Below are positions 48,694 through 59,400 of a stretch of DNA of 64,000 nt, one piece after another. Position 1 is the stretch's first letter. The number at the start of each line of letters is the position of its first letter. The stretch spans positions 1,970,366-2,034,365 of the forward strand of contig JAVDKK010000001.1 in NCBI GenBank assembly GCA_030849945.1, read 5' to 3'. The translations under genes and the position numbers were made by a program. The stretch is from Schauerella fraxinea. Its GTDB lineage: Bacteria; Pseudomonadota; Gammaproteobacteria; Burkholderiales; Burkholderiaceae_B. The notes under the pieces were generated by a model. It ran no database searches, was not told the DNA's origin, and saw only the letters and a list, made by a program, of their open reading frames with translations.

Positions 48694-49905
48694 TCAATCT
48701 ATAAGCCGATTTAAGGAATTTCGAACAGCCAGTTCGATCCCTGTTTTACAGTAGAATCCGCCATTGACCTGTGTTTCGTTTATCACAACATTTCTGAAGC
48801 TCTTAAATAGTTGCATGTTTGGCGTTTCGTCGGTATACCAAAAGGAATCGAGTGTGCCTTGATATGTCAAGCCAGGAATATCATAGATTGCACTTCCAAG
48901 TACCTTTGTCGGCTTACCGTGTAAGAGCGATGATGCGCCTACAGTACTGTTGATCGTGACCGTTGCTCGAGAGAAAGTTATTAATCTCGGAAGGTTTCCT
49001 CCATTTATATAAACGACTCGACTGCATACTCCTAATGCTTGTGCGATTTGGAGAATTTTAGACCGATAGTCGATCATGCCGGGATCCAGTGGGTGTGATT
49101 TGATCAGAAGTTTGGCATCTGGCGGCGCGTATGATGCGAAGGATCTGATAATTTTGGCGGCTGCATCCTCAATACTTGAAAATGGCGAATGATGCGTGAT
49201 CTGTGAATCCGTTGCCAGTTGTAGAGGAAATAGGTAGAAGATGGAAGCACCAGTCTCCATCTCACAATACAACTCAGTGAGATCTGACTTGTTTTTTTTT
49301 GAAGTTATATCAACGATAGTCTTCTTGGCGTACGCCAAGTATTCTTGCAGTGGAGAATATGGCACGTGCCCAGGGACGCCAGCATGAAAAAAACGGTTAA
49401 GTCCCGCCCAGAAGTTATAACCTATGTCATAAGCCACGCGCTTCCAGAACGCAGATCGAAACGGTGTCCCGTTGTCGTAATCCAAAGTGGAACAACCTTT
49501 GTCGAGATAGTATTGTGCGTTTCTAGGAAGGCTTGATTGACCGTTGACCCCACCGGCTTCTAGCGTCACCCAAAACGGACGAAAGTATCCCTCTTCGTAT
49601 ACGTGAACTCGAACATTTTTCGATTTTGCAACATCAATGGCTGGACGATGGATAGGGCGGCAATCTCCGAATAGAACTATGTCGGTAATTTCATGGTGAG
49701 CCATTTGCTCTAGATAGAAAGAGTGCAGGTCCCCGAGCGAGCTACGGTATGGGGTCGAGTTTCCCAGTGTCCAGTAGAATCGGTCTCCAACTGTATAATT
49801 AATTTTTCTGACCTCATGTCCGCAGTCGACTAGTGCTTTTGCAAGACAGCTGAAAAATGGCGAACACACGCCCTGCAGGAAGAGGAAACGGCGCTTTGAT
49901 TTCAT
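48694..49905 (-). CDS. kpsS: Capsule beta-Kdo transferase, KpsS-like
   Basis: In group 2 capsules KpsS adds the first beta-Kdo to lyso-phosphatidylglycerol. The 403-aa protein starts KSKRRFLFLQGVCSPFFSCLAKAL, then has VLFGDCRPIHRPAIDVAK and HVYEEGYFRPFWVTLE, and later LLIKSHPLDPGMIDY and TINSTVGASSLLHGKPTKVLG, all typical of KpsS/LipB proteins. I use the ATG at 49905, which overlaps the kpsC stop as ATGA; an upstream in-frame start at 49935 is possible. Together with kpsC it indicates a Kdo-linked, lipid-anchored capsule. Confidence 0.92.
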   Translation of the reverse strand: MKSKRRFLFLQGVCSPFFSCLAKALVDCGHEVRKINYTVGDRFYWTLGNSTPYRSSLGDLHSFYLEQMAHHEITDIVLFGDCRPIHRPAIDVAKSKNVRVHVYEEGYFRPFWVTLEAGGVNGQSSLPRNAQYYLDKGCSTLDYDNGTPFRSAFWKRVAYDIGYNFWAGLNRFFHAGVPGHVPYSPLQEYLAYAKKTIVDITSKKNKSDLTELYCEMETGASIFYLFPLQLATDSQITHHSPFSSIEDAAAKIIRSFASYAPPDAKLLIKSHPLDPGMIDYRSKILQIAQALGVCSRVVYINGGNLPRLITFSRATVTINSTVGASSLLHGKPTKVLGSAIYDIPGLTYQGTLDSFWYTDETPNMQLFKSFRNVVINETQVNGGFYCKTGIELAVRNSLNRLID

Positions 49906-51965
49906 CCCAAGATTGAGAATCCAGCTTTCGCCCAAATTCTTATTTTATGGAGCTGTCGTTGGAAGTGCGTCTTTTGAATCCCGGAAACTCCGATTTCAGA
50001 CAGTCGACTTTCCCGTTGGCGTACTAATTGATTCAATGATGCTTCGCACGTTGTATAACCATTGAGCGTCCAGTCCCAATATGTCGGATAGTGGATTAAG
50101 ACGCCCGCGACAAGTTCATAAATTGATAATTTTCTTGATCGAGATAGCTGACTGCTATTATCTTCCGTTAGACCCCAGCCCGCGTAGAAAGGCATCCCAT
50201 AGGTTTTTACTTTCTTGTTTCTAATTAGTGCTTCAAATCCACTGAGGGATGTTATGGTATGCACCTCATCCGAAGCCGCAATGCAGCTAACCACAGAGAT
50301 ATTATTTTCAATGACGTCGGCGTAATTCAGGCAGTCTAACGAAGCTAACCGTCCTTTTCTATTTTTTACGGTCACGTCTGGATGAGGTTTATATACTATA
50401 AATGAGCCTGGGTTACATCGACGTGTTTCGATTAGTAAAGATAGATTGTCTCTAATATCAGAAGCGCCATAAAGGATCGATGCATCGTCCTCCACTTGAC
50501 CTGTAACCAGTATGGTGTGTCGCGAAGAATTATTCCATATTGGATCGATATTAGGTTCTATATTATATTTAGTAAGCGATTTTTCAGTTATAAGATTTAT
50601 GATGGCTTGGGCACGAATTAAATCTTCTTCAGAAAATAAAGTCGTTGATAGGATATTTTCCAGTTGGCTTGGCTGTCTCGTGTCAAAATATAGGCCAAGA
50701 TCGTCTAGCACGATTGATTGAGGAGGTACAAAATCCGACCCTAAACCAACGGATCGAAAGAAGCCGTCTTCGACCTTGGTGATTTTTGCTCCTGAAATCG
50801 ATGCGAGGTCACGAACTTGTTCGGACGGCTGCGCCCCCCAGATAACTATTCTGTCGTTCGGAGTTAACTTGAAGCGTGATGCGGCCGTAGCGTCTTTCAC
50901 GAAATGAGTTTTCTTGCGTTCCAATCCTAAGAATGGACGAATATTTTCTGCCTTCCAGCGGCGAAAGCCTATTGCAAAAGTCCGTCCTTCAAGTAGCTGC
51001 TGGGATTCTCTCTGCCGAGATAGCCACCGAATTACATCGAATATGCTGCCGACATCGTGCGTTTCTGGATTTATATATCTTGTGTAGTGTAGATAGGCTG
51101 CAGCGAATAGCTCGTCGACACTCCGCGTTCGATCACGCCGGGGGCACTTTTCTTTGTCGTGTGTGACACCCCATCCTGCATACCATGGCAAGCCAAAGCA
51201 GCTCACCTTTTTGTTCAACAAGAGCGCTTCGAATCCAAGCTGAGAGGTAACGACGTATACATGATCCATCTGCTCGAGGAGGCTGATTGCATTCATCTCT
51301 TCTTTGAGGAGAACGGTCCGCGGGTCCAAGTCAATCTTTTGTAGATACCCTTTTTTATCACCACGCGACACCTCGGGGTGCGTCTTTATATAAATAGTTC
51401 CATTTGGATAGTCGCTTCGCGCTTCACGCAGCATGGCCACAAACGTCGATTTGTCAGCCATGCCATGTTCGACACTTGCATCAGCATTTGTTTGGTCGAC
51501 AACCAAAATGCGAGGACCTCCGTCGCCACCTATGTGCTCTCTCAGTTCTGGCGCGGCGTTATATTTACTCAACTGAAGTCGAATTATTAGGGAGCGTGCC
51601 TGCTCATAGTCAGCTCCAGGCCCATTGAGTAGGTCTAGCGGCGACCGTAAGAGATTTTCAAGGTCCGAGGGTCCGGTCGCGGCGTAGTAGATTCCCGAGG
51701 TATCTACTACGAGGGACAGTGACGGGTGCGTAGATCCGGTGCCGTATGAACGCAGAAATCCATCTTCGACGGCAACGTAGGGGAGCCCCAAGCGATTCGC
51801 GATCTTTCGTGGCTTTGTGGTCGTCGGCCGGTAGCCCCAGCCAACGATGCCCTGAACTTTTTTTGTTGTTGCCTCTGCCTGATTGCGCAGATGCAATACT
51901 GGCGCCCCTAGAAGCTGGGTTAGGCACGGAGTTTCTTTAAGTTTTCGCGAATAGGTACCGAACAA
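49902..51965 (-). CDS. kpsC: Capsule beta-Kdo transferase, KpsC-like (two catalytic halves)
   Basis: KpsC extends the Kdo linker by alternating beta-2,4 and beta-2,7 transfers. The 687-aa protein shows the internal duplication: VAVEDGFLRSYGTGSTHPSLSLVVD with YVVTSQLGFEALLLNKKVSCFGLPWYAGWG in the first half, and TKVEDGFFRSVGLGSDFVPPQSIVLDD with HTITSLSGFEALIRNKKVKTYGMPFYAGWG in the second. Length agrees with E. coli KpsC (675 aa). A 113-bp AT-rich gap separates it from the upstream oxoamine synthase and may contain a promoter. Confidence 0.94.
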   Translation of the reverse strand: MFGTYSRKLKETPCLTQLLGAPVLHLRNQAEATTKKVQGIVGWGYRPTTTKPRKIANRLGLPYVAVEDGFLRSYGTGSTHPSLSLVVDTSGIYYAATGPSDLENLLRSPLDLLNGPGADYEQARSLIIRLQLSKYNAAPELREHIGGDGGPRILVVDQTNADASVEHGMADKSTFVAMLREARSDYPNGTIYIKTHPEVSRGDKKGYLQKIDLDPRTVLLKEEMNAISLLEQMDHVYVVTSQLGFEALLLNKKVSCFGLPWYAGWGVTHDKEKCPRRDRTRSVDELFAAAYLHYTRYINPETHDVGSIFDVIRWLSRQRESQQLLEGRTFAIGFRRWKAENIRPFLGLERKKTHFVKDATAASRFKLTPNDRIVIWGAQPSEQVRDLASISGAKITKVEDGFFRSVGLGSDFVPPQSIVLDDLGLYFDTRQPSQLENILSTTLFSEEDLIRAQAIINLITEKSLTKYNIEPNIDPIWNNSSRHTILVTGQVEDDASILYGASDIRDNLSLLIETRRCNPGSFIVYKPHPDVTVKNRKGRLASLDCLNYADVIENNISVVSCIAASDEVHTITSLSGFEALIRNKKVKTYGMPFYAGWGLTEDNSSQLSRSRKLSIYELVAGVLIHYPTYWDWTLNGYTTCEASLNQLVRQRESRLSEIGVSGIQKTHFQRQLHKIRIWAKAGFSILG

Positions 51966-52078
51966 TTTATTTCCTGATCGTAAGCCGGCTCGAAGACTTC
52001 GTCGTCATATATAAGTAAAAAACTATTCTAATATGCAGGTTAAAATAGATATAACTTCATATTAACAATACGTATTTT

Positions 52079-53422
52079 CTATAGTATTTCTGATAATGCG
52101 CAGATCGTATCTCGTATCTCGTCTTCGGTATGAGCGCAAGATATAAAAAATCTAAGCCTCGCCGATTTTTCCGGAACGGCAGGGTACAAGATAGGCTGGA
52201 CGTTTATTCCTTGCTTGAATAATTCAGTGGAAATCCTTGTGGCTTTTAAAGAGCTTCCAAGTATCACCGGAACGACGGCTAAGCCTGTACTTGTGCCCGT
52301 GTCAATTCCCGCACTCCTAGCCTGTTCGAGAAAGAAACGGCCTCGCGATTGCAGGGTACTGACGCGATCTGGTAAGTCCTTCATCCGTTGCAGCGCTGTG
52401 AGCGAAGCGGCTGCTACACTTGGAGGCATTCCTACGCTGTATAAGAAACCGGGAGCAAGAAACTTCAAATGTTCAACTAATGCTGTTTCGCCCGCTATAT
52501 AGCCTCCACACCCGGCTAATGTCTTGCTCATGGTTCCCATCCAGATATCAACATCGCGTCCATCCAATCCAAAATGTTCGCGAATGCCAAAGCCACGGCG
52601 GCCCATAACACCAAGGGAATGGGCTTCGTCCACCATTAAGAATGTGTGGTGACGACGTTTTATCTCTACGAAACGTGGCAGGTCAGGGAAATCGCCGTCC
52701 ATGCTATAGATGCCTTCAAGCACGATTAATACGCGCTCGAACTGGTGTCGCTGTGCAGTTAGAATGACGTCGAGTGCTTCCCAGTCGTTATGTGCGAAAG
52801 GGACGCGACGCGCTCCGGACAGTTGGATCCCTTGTAGAACACTGTTATGGATCAGTTCATCGTGCAGGACGAGGTCCCTCGGACCGAACAGATGTCCAAT
52901 AGTCGATACGTTCGTTGCATGCCCACTTACAAATGTAATTGCGTCGTCGACGCCGTACATATCGGCGATCGCTCTTTCAAGCTCACGGTGGATGGGTCGT
53001 TCACCCGAAACCAGCCGACTGGCTGACACGGAGGTGCCATAGCGATCAATAGCCGCTTTTGCTGCAGCTACCACGGCTGGATCACCTGACATGTTGAGAT
53101 AGTTGTAGCTTGCGTAATTCACGTAAGCTTTTTCTGCGATCGTGGTGGAAGAACCTGCCATGCCCTCATGCAGTTTGAAGAAGGGGCTTGTCACTCCCAG
53201 CCTAGCCGCTCCATCATTGATGATGCGTAGCTGTTGATATCCAGGATGCAGATTAAAACGATAGTGCTGCTCAGGGATATTGGTTTTAGCCCTACCTGTG
53301 TGCGCGGCTGCCGGCAAGGCATTGCCTTCCACTTGCTTCAATTTGCGCTCAAGCGCCTGCTGAATCAATCGGTCTTTGATCTGGCCCGTAAGGCCCGGTT
53401 TACGCGATACAACGTCGTTCAC
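52079..53422 (-). CDS. PLP-dependent alpha-oxoamine synthase (AONS/KBL/SPT family)
   Basis: Enzymes of this family condense an acyl thioester with an amino acid, losing CO2, to give an alpha-amino ketone (serine palmitoyltransferase, KBL, BioF, ALA synthase). The 447-aa protein has a ~90-residue N-terminal extension, then YNYLNMSGDP, DEAHSLGVMG (D265, H268) and the PLP lysine K300 in TMSKTLAGCGGY. The acyl donor is probably the ACP-bound chain of the PKS: the ATG of this gene overlaps the PKS stop by 4 bp and the PKS lacks a release domain. The amino acid is unknown (serine, alanine or glycine). To my recollection wcbT of the B. pseudomallei capsule locus is a comparable gene. Confidence 0.88.
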   Translation of the reverse strand: MNDVVSRKPGLTGQIKDRLIQQALERKLKQVEGNALPAAAHTGRAKTNIPEQHYRFNLHPGYQQLRIINDGAARLGVTSPFFKLHEGMAGSSTTIAEKAYVNYASYNYLNMSGDPAVVAAAKAAIDRYGTSVSASRLVSGERPIHRELERAIADMYGVDDAITFVSGHATNVSTIGHLFGPRDLVLHDELIHNSVLQGIQLSGARRVPFAHNDWEALDVILTAQRHQFERVLIVLEGIYSMDGDFPDLPRFVEIKRRHHTFLMVDEAHSLGVMGRRGFGIREHFGLDGRDVDIWMGTMSKTLAGCGGYIAGETALVEHLKFLAPGFLYSVGMPPSVAAASLTALQRMKDLPDRVSTLQSRGRFFLEQARSAGIDTGTSTGLAVVPVILGSSLKATRISTELFKQGINVQPILYPAVPEKSARLRFFISCAHTEDEIRDTICALSEIL

Positions 53423-56400
53423 TGAATCATCCGCGAGGTAGAGGCCGACGTTCCGGATTTGATGGACTGGGTGAGCAGTGCAATTTCATCCTGGCTCACG
53501 TCTTGAGAATGTTGGGCGGCGATCTGGTTCGCTTGTGCGGTGAGCGCATCCACCGCGATCGGTGCGTCGTCGCCTCTGAGCATCGTGATCATGCGTTCCG
53601 CCAGTCGATTGATCGTCGGGCTTTCACTCAAGGCCATCACGGGCAGGCGCACACCGAATCGGCTTTCCAGCGCCACCACCAATTCCACACCCATCAGCGA
53701 ATCCAGGCCCATGTCGTAGAGCGAGCAGGCGGCATCGATCTTGTCGTTCGAGACGCGCAGGATTTCGCCCACTTCGCTTTTCAGCATGTCGACGAACCGC
53801 TCATGCAGCGCTTCGGGTGCCAGCGTTTCGAGCATGAGCGCGATGTCTTCGGCACCACCGTCGTCGCCTTCGCCACCGCGGTTGCGGCGGGCGAGGGCGT
53901 CGAATTTCAGGCTTTCGGCGCTGGGCAGGAAGCGCGCCAAGGCGCGCCAGTCGAGGTCGAGCACGCCCAGGCCTGAGGCATCCGTGAGCATCATGTCTTC
54001 GAGCGCGCTCAAGGCCACGTTGGAGTGCAGGGCATGTCCGCCCATGCGGCCTTGCAGCGCGTCCTTGATTTTTTCGTTGCGGGCCAAGAAGCCCACGTCT
54101 TCGATCGCGCCCCAACGTACGCATGTGGCTGCCAGGCCATTGGCACGGCGATGTTGCGCCAGCGCTTCGAGCCAGCCGTTGGCGGCCACGTAATTGCCTT
54201 GACCAGGATTGCCGAACAAGGTGGTGGCCGATGAAAACATCACGAAGAAGTCGAGCGGCACATCCAGCGTGAGCTGATGCAGGTGCGTGGCGCCCACGAT
54301 CTTCGGGCGCAGTACGTTGTTGATCTGGGCAAGATCGGTGCTGCGGATCAAGCCGTCGTCAATCACGGTGGCCGCGTGCACGATGCCGCGCAATGGCGGC
54401 AGGGTGAGCGCTGCTTGAGCGAGCAGGCCGGCAACGGCATCGCGATCGGTCACGTCGCAGGCGGCGGCCAGGACCTTCACGCCTGCGGCTTCGAAGTCGC
54501 CGATGGCGGCTTGTGCCGCCTCGCTGGCGGGGCCGGATCGGCTTAGCAGTACGAGGTTGCGCGCGCCTTTTTCAACGAGCCATTGCGCCGTGCGCAGGCC
54601 GAATCCGCCCAAGCCACCAGTGACCAGATAGGTGGCATCCCTTTGCAAAGCCAACGCGGGCTTGGCGGCAGCGCGTGCTTGCGCCACGTGGCGCAAGGGC
54701 TCGCGGTACGTGACCACGATCTTGCCAATCTGGCGCGCTTGCTGCATGTAGCGGAACGCGTCGACCACTTGGTTGGCATCAAACGCGCGGTAGGGCAGCG
54801 GGTGCAGAACGCCTTGCTGGAACAGCGCCATCATTTCGCCAAAGAGGCGATGCGTGAGGGCGGGCCGTTCGTGCATGAGCTGATCGGCGTCGATGCCGAA
54901 GTAGCTGATGTTGTTGCGGAACGGGCGCAAACCGATGCGGGTGTTCTCGTAGAAGTCGCGTTTGCCGAGTTCCAGGAAACGCCCGAAGGGCTTGAGCACA
55001 TTCAGGTTGCGGTTGATGGCTTCGCCCGCGAGCGAGTTGAGTACGACGTCGACGCCGCGGCCGTCAGTGGCGCGCAGGATCTCGTCGGCATAGGTCAAGG
55101 CCCGCGAGTCGTAGATGTGCTTCACACCCATCAAGCGCAGAAAGTCGCGCTTTTCCGGGGATCCCGCGGTGGCGTGGATTTCCGCGCCACGCCATTGTGC
55201 GAACTGGATCGCGGCGATCCCGACGCCGCCGGCAGCGCCGTGGATCAGGATCTTCTCGCCTGCTTCCAGGTGCGCCAGGTGATTGAGCGCGTAGTACACC
55301 GTGAAGAAGGTGCTGGGGATGGTCGCGGCGGCTTCAAACGAGAAGTCGGCCGGGATGTGCGAGATGGCACTGGCTTTCGTGAGGGTGCGCGCGCTGAAGC
55401 TCGTGGGGCCGAAGCCGACCACGGCGTCGCCGATGGCGTAGCCGGCCACATTGGTGCCGATACGCGTCACCACTCCGGCAAACTCCAGTCCAAGCGAGGG
55501 GCCGGCAAAGCCGTTTTCGATGGCTTCGTCAGAGAGCAGGCCCAGCGCATACATCACGTCGCGGAAGTTCAGGCCCGTGGCGCGAATCTCCACTTCAAGT
55601 TCGTCATCGGCCGGTGCAATCGAGGGGCAGGCTTCCCAACGCAGGTTGCGCAGTTGGCCGGGAAACTCGAAGCCCAGGCGAACGTTATCGTTGGCCACCG
55701 TGGGGGCTGCGACGTTGACGGGGCGCGCTTGCGGACGCAGACGCGGCGCATAACGGCTGCCGTCTGCGGTCAACACGACTTCGTGTTCGTCCGTGGGATG
55801 CAGCAGCTCGCGCGAGAGGGCGTTCACCACGTCTTGTGTGCTGGCGGACTTCGATTCGCGCGCGTCCAGCGGCAGGTCGACCAGGCGCACGCGGAAGTTG
55901 CTGGCCTCGTTCATCAAGGTGCGGCCAAAGGCCCACAAGGCGGCGTCGTTGAGCGCAGCCAATTGCGAGGCCGGTTGGGCGGGCACTTCGGCAAACGCCA
56001 GCGACTGCATGGCGTTGCGCGTGATGAGCCAGAGCGTGGCCGGTACGTGCTGGCGTTCGAACACTTGCACGAGCCCGGCCGTGTGCGCGCAGCGCTCAGC
56101 CTGTTGAGCAACGAGGGCATCGGCGTCGGCAGTGTCTTGCGCCAGTTGTTGCGGCAGATTGAGGCCGGCGAGCATGACCACGTTGACGGCCGCTTTGGCA
56201 TGCATCGTGATCGCTGAAAAGTGCGCAGCGATGGCAGTGGTGTCGTGCGCGGCCACGATGCGTACGCGGGCGCCGGCTTGCACCAGATGCGCCAGCAGCG
56301 TGACGGCGATATCGCGATCGGCGCCGTTTTCGTCAGCCAGCAGCAGCCAGCTTGCGCCGGCTTGCACGGTGGCGCTTGACGCCGCGCTGCCGGCCCGCGG

Positions 56401-59400
56401 GGTGGCATTTACGGTTGCTGCGGCAGTGGCAAGGCTGCCCACCAGCACGTAAGCACCTGCATTGGCATCGGTGATAAAGCCGAGCGCAGGCTTGGCCTCG
56501 GTGTTGAGCGTTTGCGCAAGCTCGTGTTGCCAGAACGCGATGCCTTGTGCGCTGGAAACTTTGGTTTTTGTTGGGCTGTCGACCCACCAGGCGGCATGCC
56601 CGCCGAAGATGAAGTCGAGCCAGCTTGCAGGGTGCTGGCCGCTGAAGAGCAGCACGCCGTCCGGTGCGAGATGTTGGCCCGCATACTCGAGGGCAGCGCG
56701 GGTTTCTTCAAGGGAGGAAAAGTCGGCACTGACGATGGCGAGGTCGACCGGCGCGCTGGCGTCGTCCGCCACCGAACGCGTCATCACGTCGGCATCGGGA
56801 AAGCGTTCGTGCAGGCGCTGGGCGGCTTCCGGCAAACTGTCGTCCAGGCTCACATAGCGGTAGTCGCCGCGCGTGGGGTCGATTGCGTTGCAGCACGCGA
56901 CGCCGAATACGGGGCCCTCGGCGCCGAGTTCCAATACGCGCACGCGCCGGTGCGTGGTGCGCAGTTGAGCATCACGCAGTTGGCGCGCGATCGTCTTGGC
57001 GATGTGTTCGCGGGCGTCGGTGCCCTGCATCAAGGCAGCCAACGCGGCTGGCGTAACGTGGGCGGGGCGCACCTCATCCAGGCCGATCTTGCCGCGCAAC
57101 AGCGCGGTGAGATGCAAGCCCACACGGCCCACGGCTTGCACTGCGGGGAAGTAGTCGGGGTACTCGCGTACCAGGCTGTTCCAGATGTCTTCAGCGCTGG
57201 GGCTTTCTTCGCCATCGGGCAGGATGGTCCAGCCGGACGTTGTGGCGTGCGCCATGCCGTCTTCGATCGTGCGCGCGAGCAGGCGGTCGAGCAGCACTGC
57301 AGCATCCTGGCCTTGCTTGCGGCAGGCCATCACGGTGGCTGAGCTCAGGTGGGCGCCGTCGCTGCACAGTTCGCGCAAGGCTTCGATGGTGAAGCGCGCG
57401 CAAAGGCTGTCGAGCAGCGGATCGACTTCATTGGCGTAGCGCTGGCCGCTGAGCAGATCACCCGCCGTTGCGGCCGCACTCGCCAAGGCTTCGTGCAACG
57501 TGCTGGCCGCGATGGGTGCCGCGCCGTGTTGCGCCCGCAGCGGATGCGGTTGCAAGGTGCCGGCATAGTCCAGAAAGTCGAGATGCTCCGCCGCGCTTTT
57601 ACGCAAGCGGATGCTGCGAAAACGGGCGTCGCGAATGGCGGCAATGTGGACGCCCTTGGCGTCGAACAGTTCGAACTCGGCCACCAGCGAATGGGGCGCA
57701 CGACGCAGCAGGCGCGCACGCACGGTATGCGGCACGGCATTGCCGGCACGCACGATGATGCGGCCCATCTTGGCGGGCACGAACGCCATGCCGCGATCGG
57801 CGGCAGCCTCGTCCGCCAGCAACTGGATGATGAGCTGAAACGTGCAATCGAGCAGGGCAGGGTGCAGGTGCAGCGCGGTTTGTGCGTCTTCCTGCTGTGC
57901 GGCCAACGTGGCCGGCAGCTGGAGGCAGGCGACCACCACGCCGTCCGCCTCGTGATAACCGCGCGCGATGGCTTGAAAGGCGGGGCCGTAGTCCAAGCCT
58001 GCCGCCTGCGTCATGGCCACGTGCTGTTCGCCGGTGAAGACGATCGCATCGCGGGGGGCAGACACGGGCTCGCGCGCCGTCAATGTAGCGGCATTGGCCT
58101 GCTGCAAAATGCGGGCGCTGGCGTGGCGGGTCCAGGGCTCGTCGCTATTGAGTTCCTTGGCACTGATATCGATGCGGCCATCAGTGGCATCGACCGTGAT
58201 GCGCAGCAGCTTCGAGGGTTCTTCGGCAAGCAGCAGCGGCGCGTGAATCTCGAGTTCTTCGATTTCCACCACATCGGTGGCATGCGCCTGCAGGGCAGCG
58301 GCCAACGCGATTTCAGCGAAGCCGGTGCCGGGAAACACGGTGGCACCGCCGACCACGTGATCGGCCAGCCACGGGTGCAGCAGCGTATCGAGCCGCACTT
58401 CCCAAGTATTGGCGTGCTGGCGCAACGGGTGACCCAGTAGCGGATGCACGTTGTGGCGTTCGAGCAAGCCCAGCGATTGCTGCGTGACCGGGTGCCAGTG
58501 ACGTTCGCGTTGCCACGGATAGCCGGGCAGATCGACGTGCTTGCCCACCCACGGAAAGATCGACGACCAATCCGTATCCACACCCGCCACCATGATCGAG
58601 CCGGCGGCAGCGCGCACGCGTGCGGGGTCATCGTCGCCGCGAGCGGCCGTGACGAACACATGGCCTTCGAGTGCGGCATCTTTGAGCGCGTGGTTGAGGT
58701 AGGAACGCAGCACAGGATGCGGGCCCACTTCCACAAATACGTTGTGACCCTGGGCGACCAGGGCATCGACTGCGGGCTGGAAGAGCACCGGTTCGCGGAT
58801 GTTGCGCCACCAGTATTCGGCATCGAGTTCGCCGCCCTCGATCGGCTCGCCGGTCACCGCGGAATAAAACGGGATCGTGCCGGCTTGCGGGCTGATGTCG
58901 GATAAGGCCTCGCGCAGGTCGGCTTCGATCTCGGCCATGGCCGGACTATGAAACGCGTAATCCAGATCGAGACGTTTGCAGAAGGTGCGCTGCTTGGCCA
59001 ACGCACTTTCCAGTATGGTGAGCTGATCGGGATGACCGGCGACGGTGGATCCCGACGAGCTATTGCGGCCCGCCACGCATACGGCGTCGAGCTTCAGGCT
59101 CGCGATCAAGGCCTCGACGGCATCGCCGTCGATACCCACGCCCGTCATCTGCCCACTGCCTTTGGTGGTGCCTTGCAGGCGGCTGCGGTGAAAGATCACT
59201 TTTACGGCTTGTGCCAACGGCAAGGCGCCGCATGCCCAGGCGGCGGCCACTTCGCCCACACTATGGCCGGCCACGGCCACAGGGGTCACGCCGCGTTGAC
59301 GCAGCATGCGTGTGACGCCCACCTGGATGGCGAACAGCGCCGGTTGGGCGATCTCGGTGAAGGCGTAGCGATCGTCGCCGTTGCGGCCGGCCAGCTCATT

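Noticed and set aside
54583..56217. Long plus-strand frames opposite the PKS (also 57349-58440 and 58948-60606)
   Set aside because: Shadows of the GC-rich PKS coding strand; no recognisable motifs.
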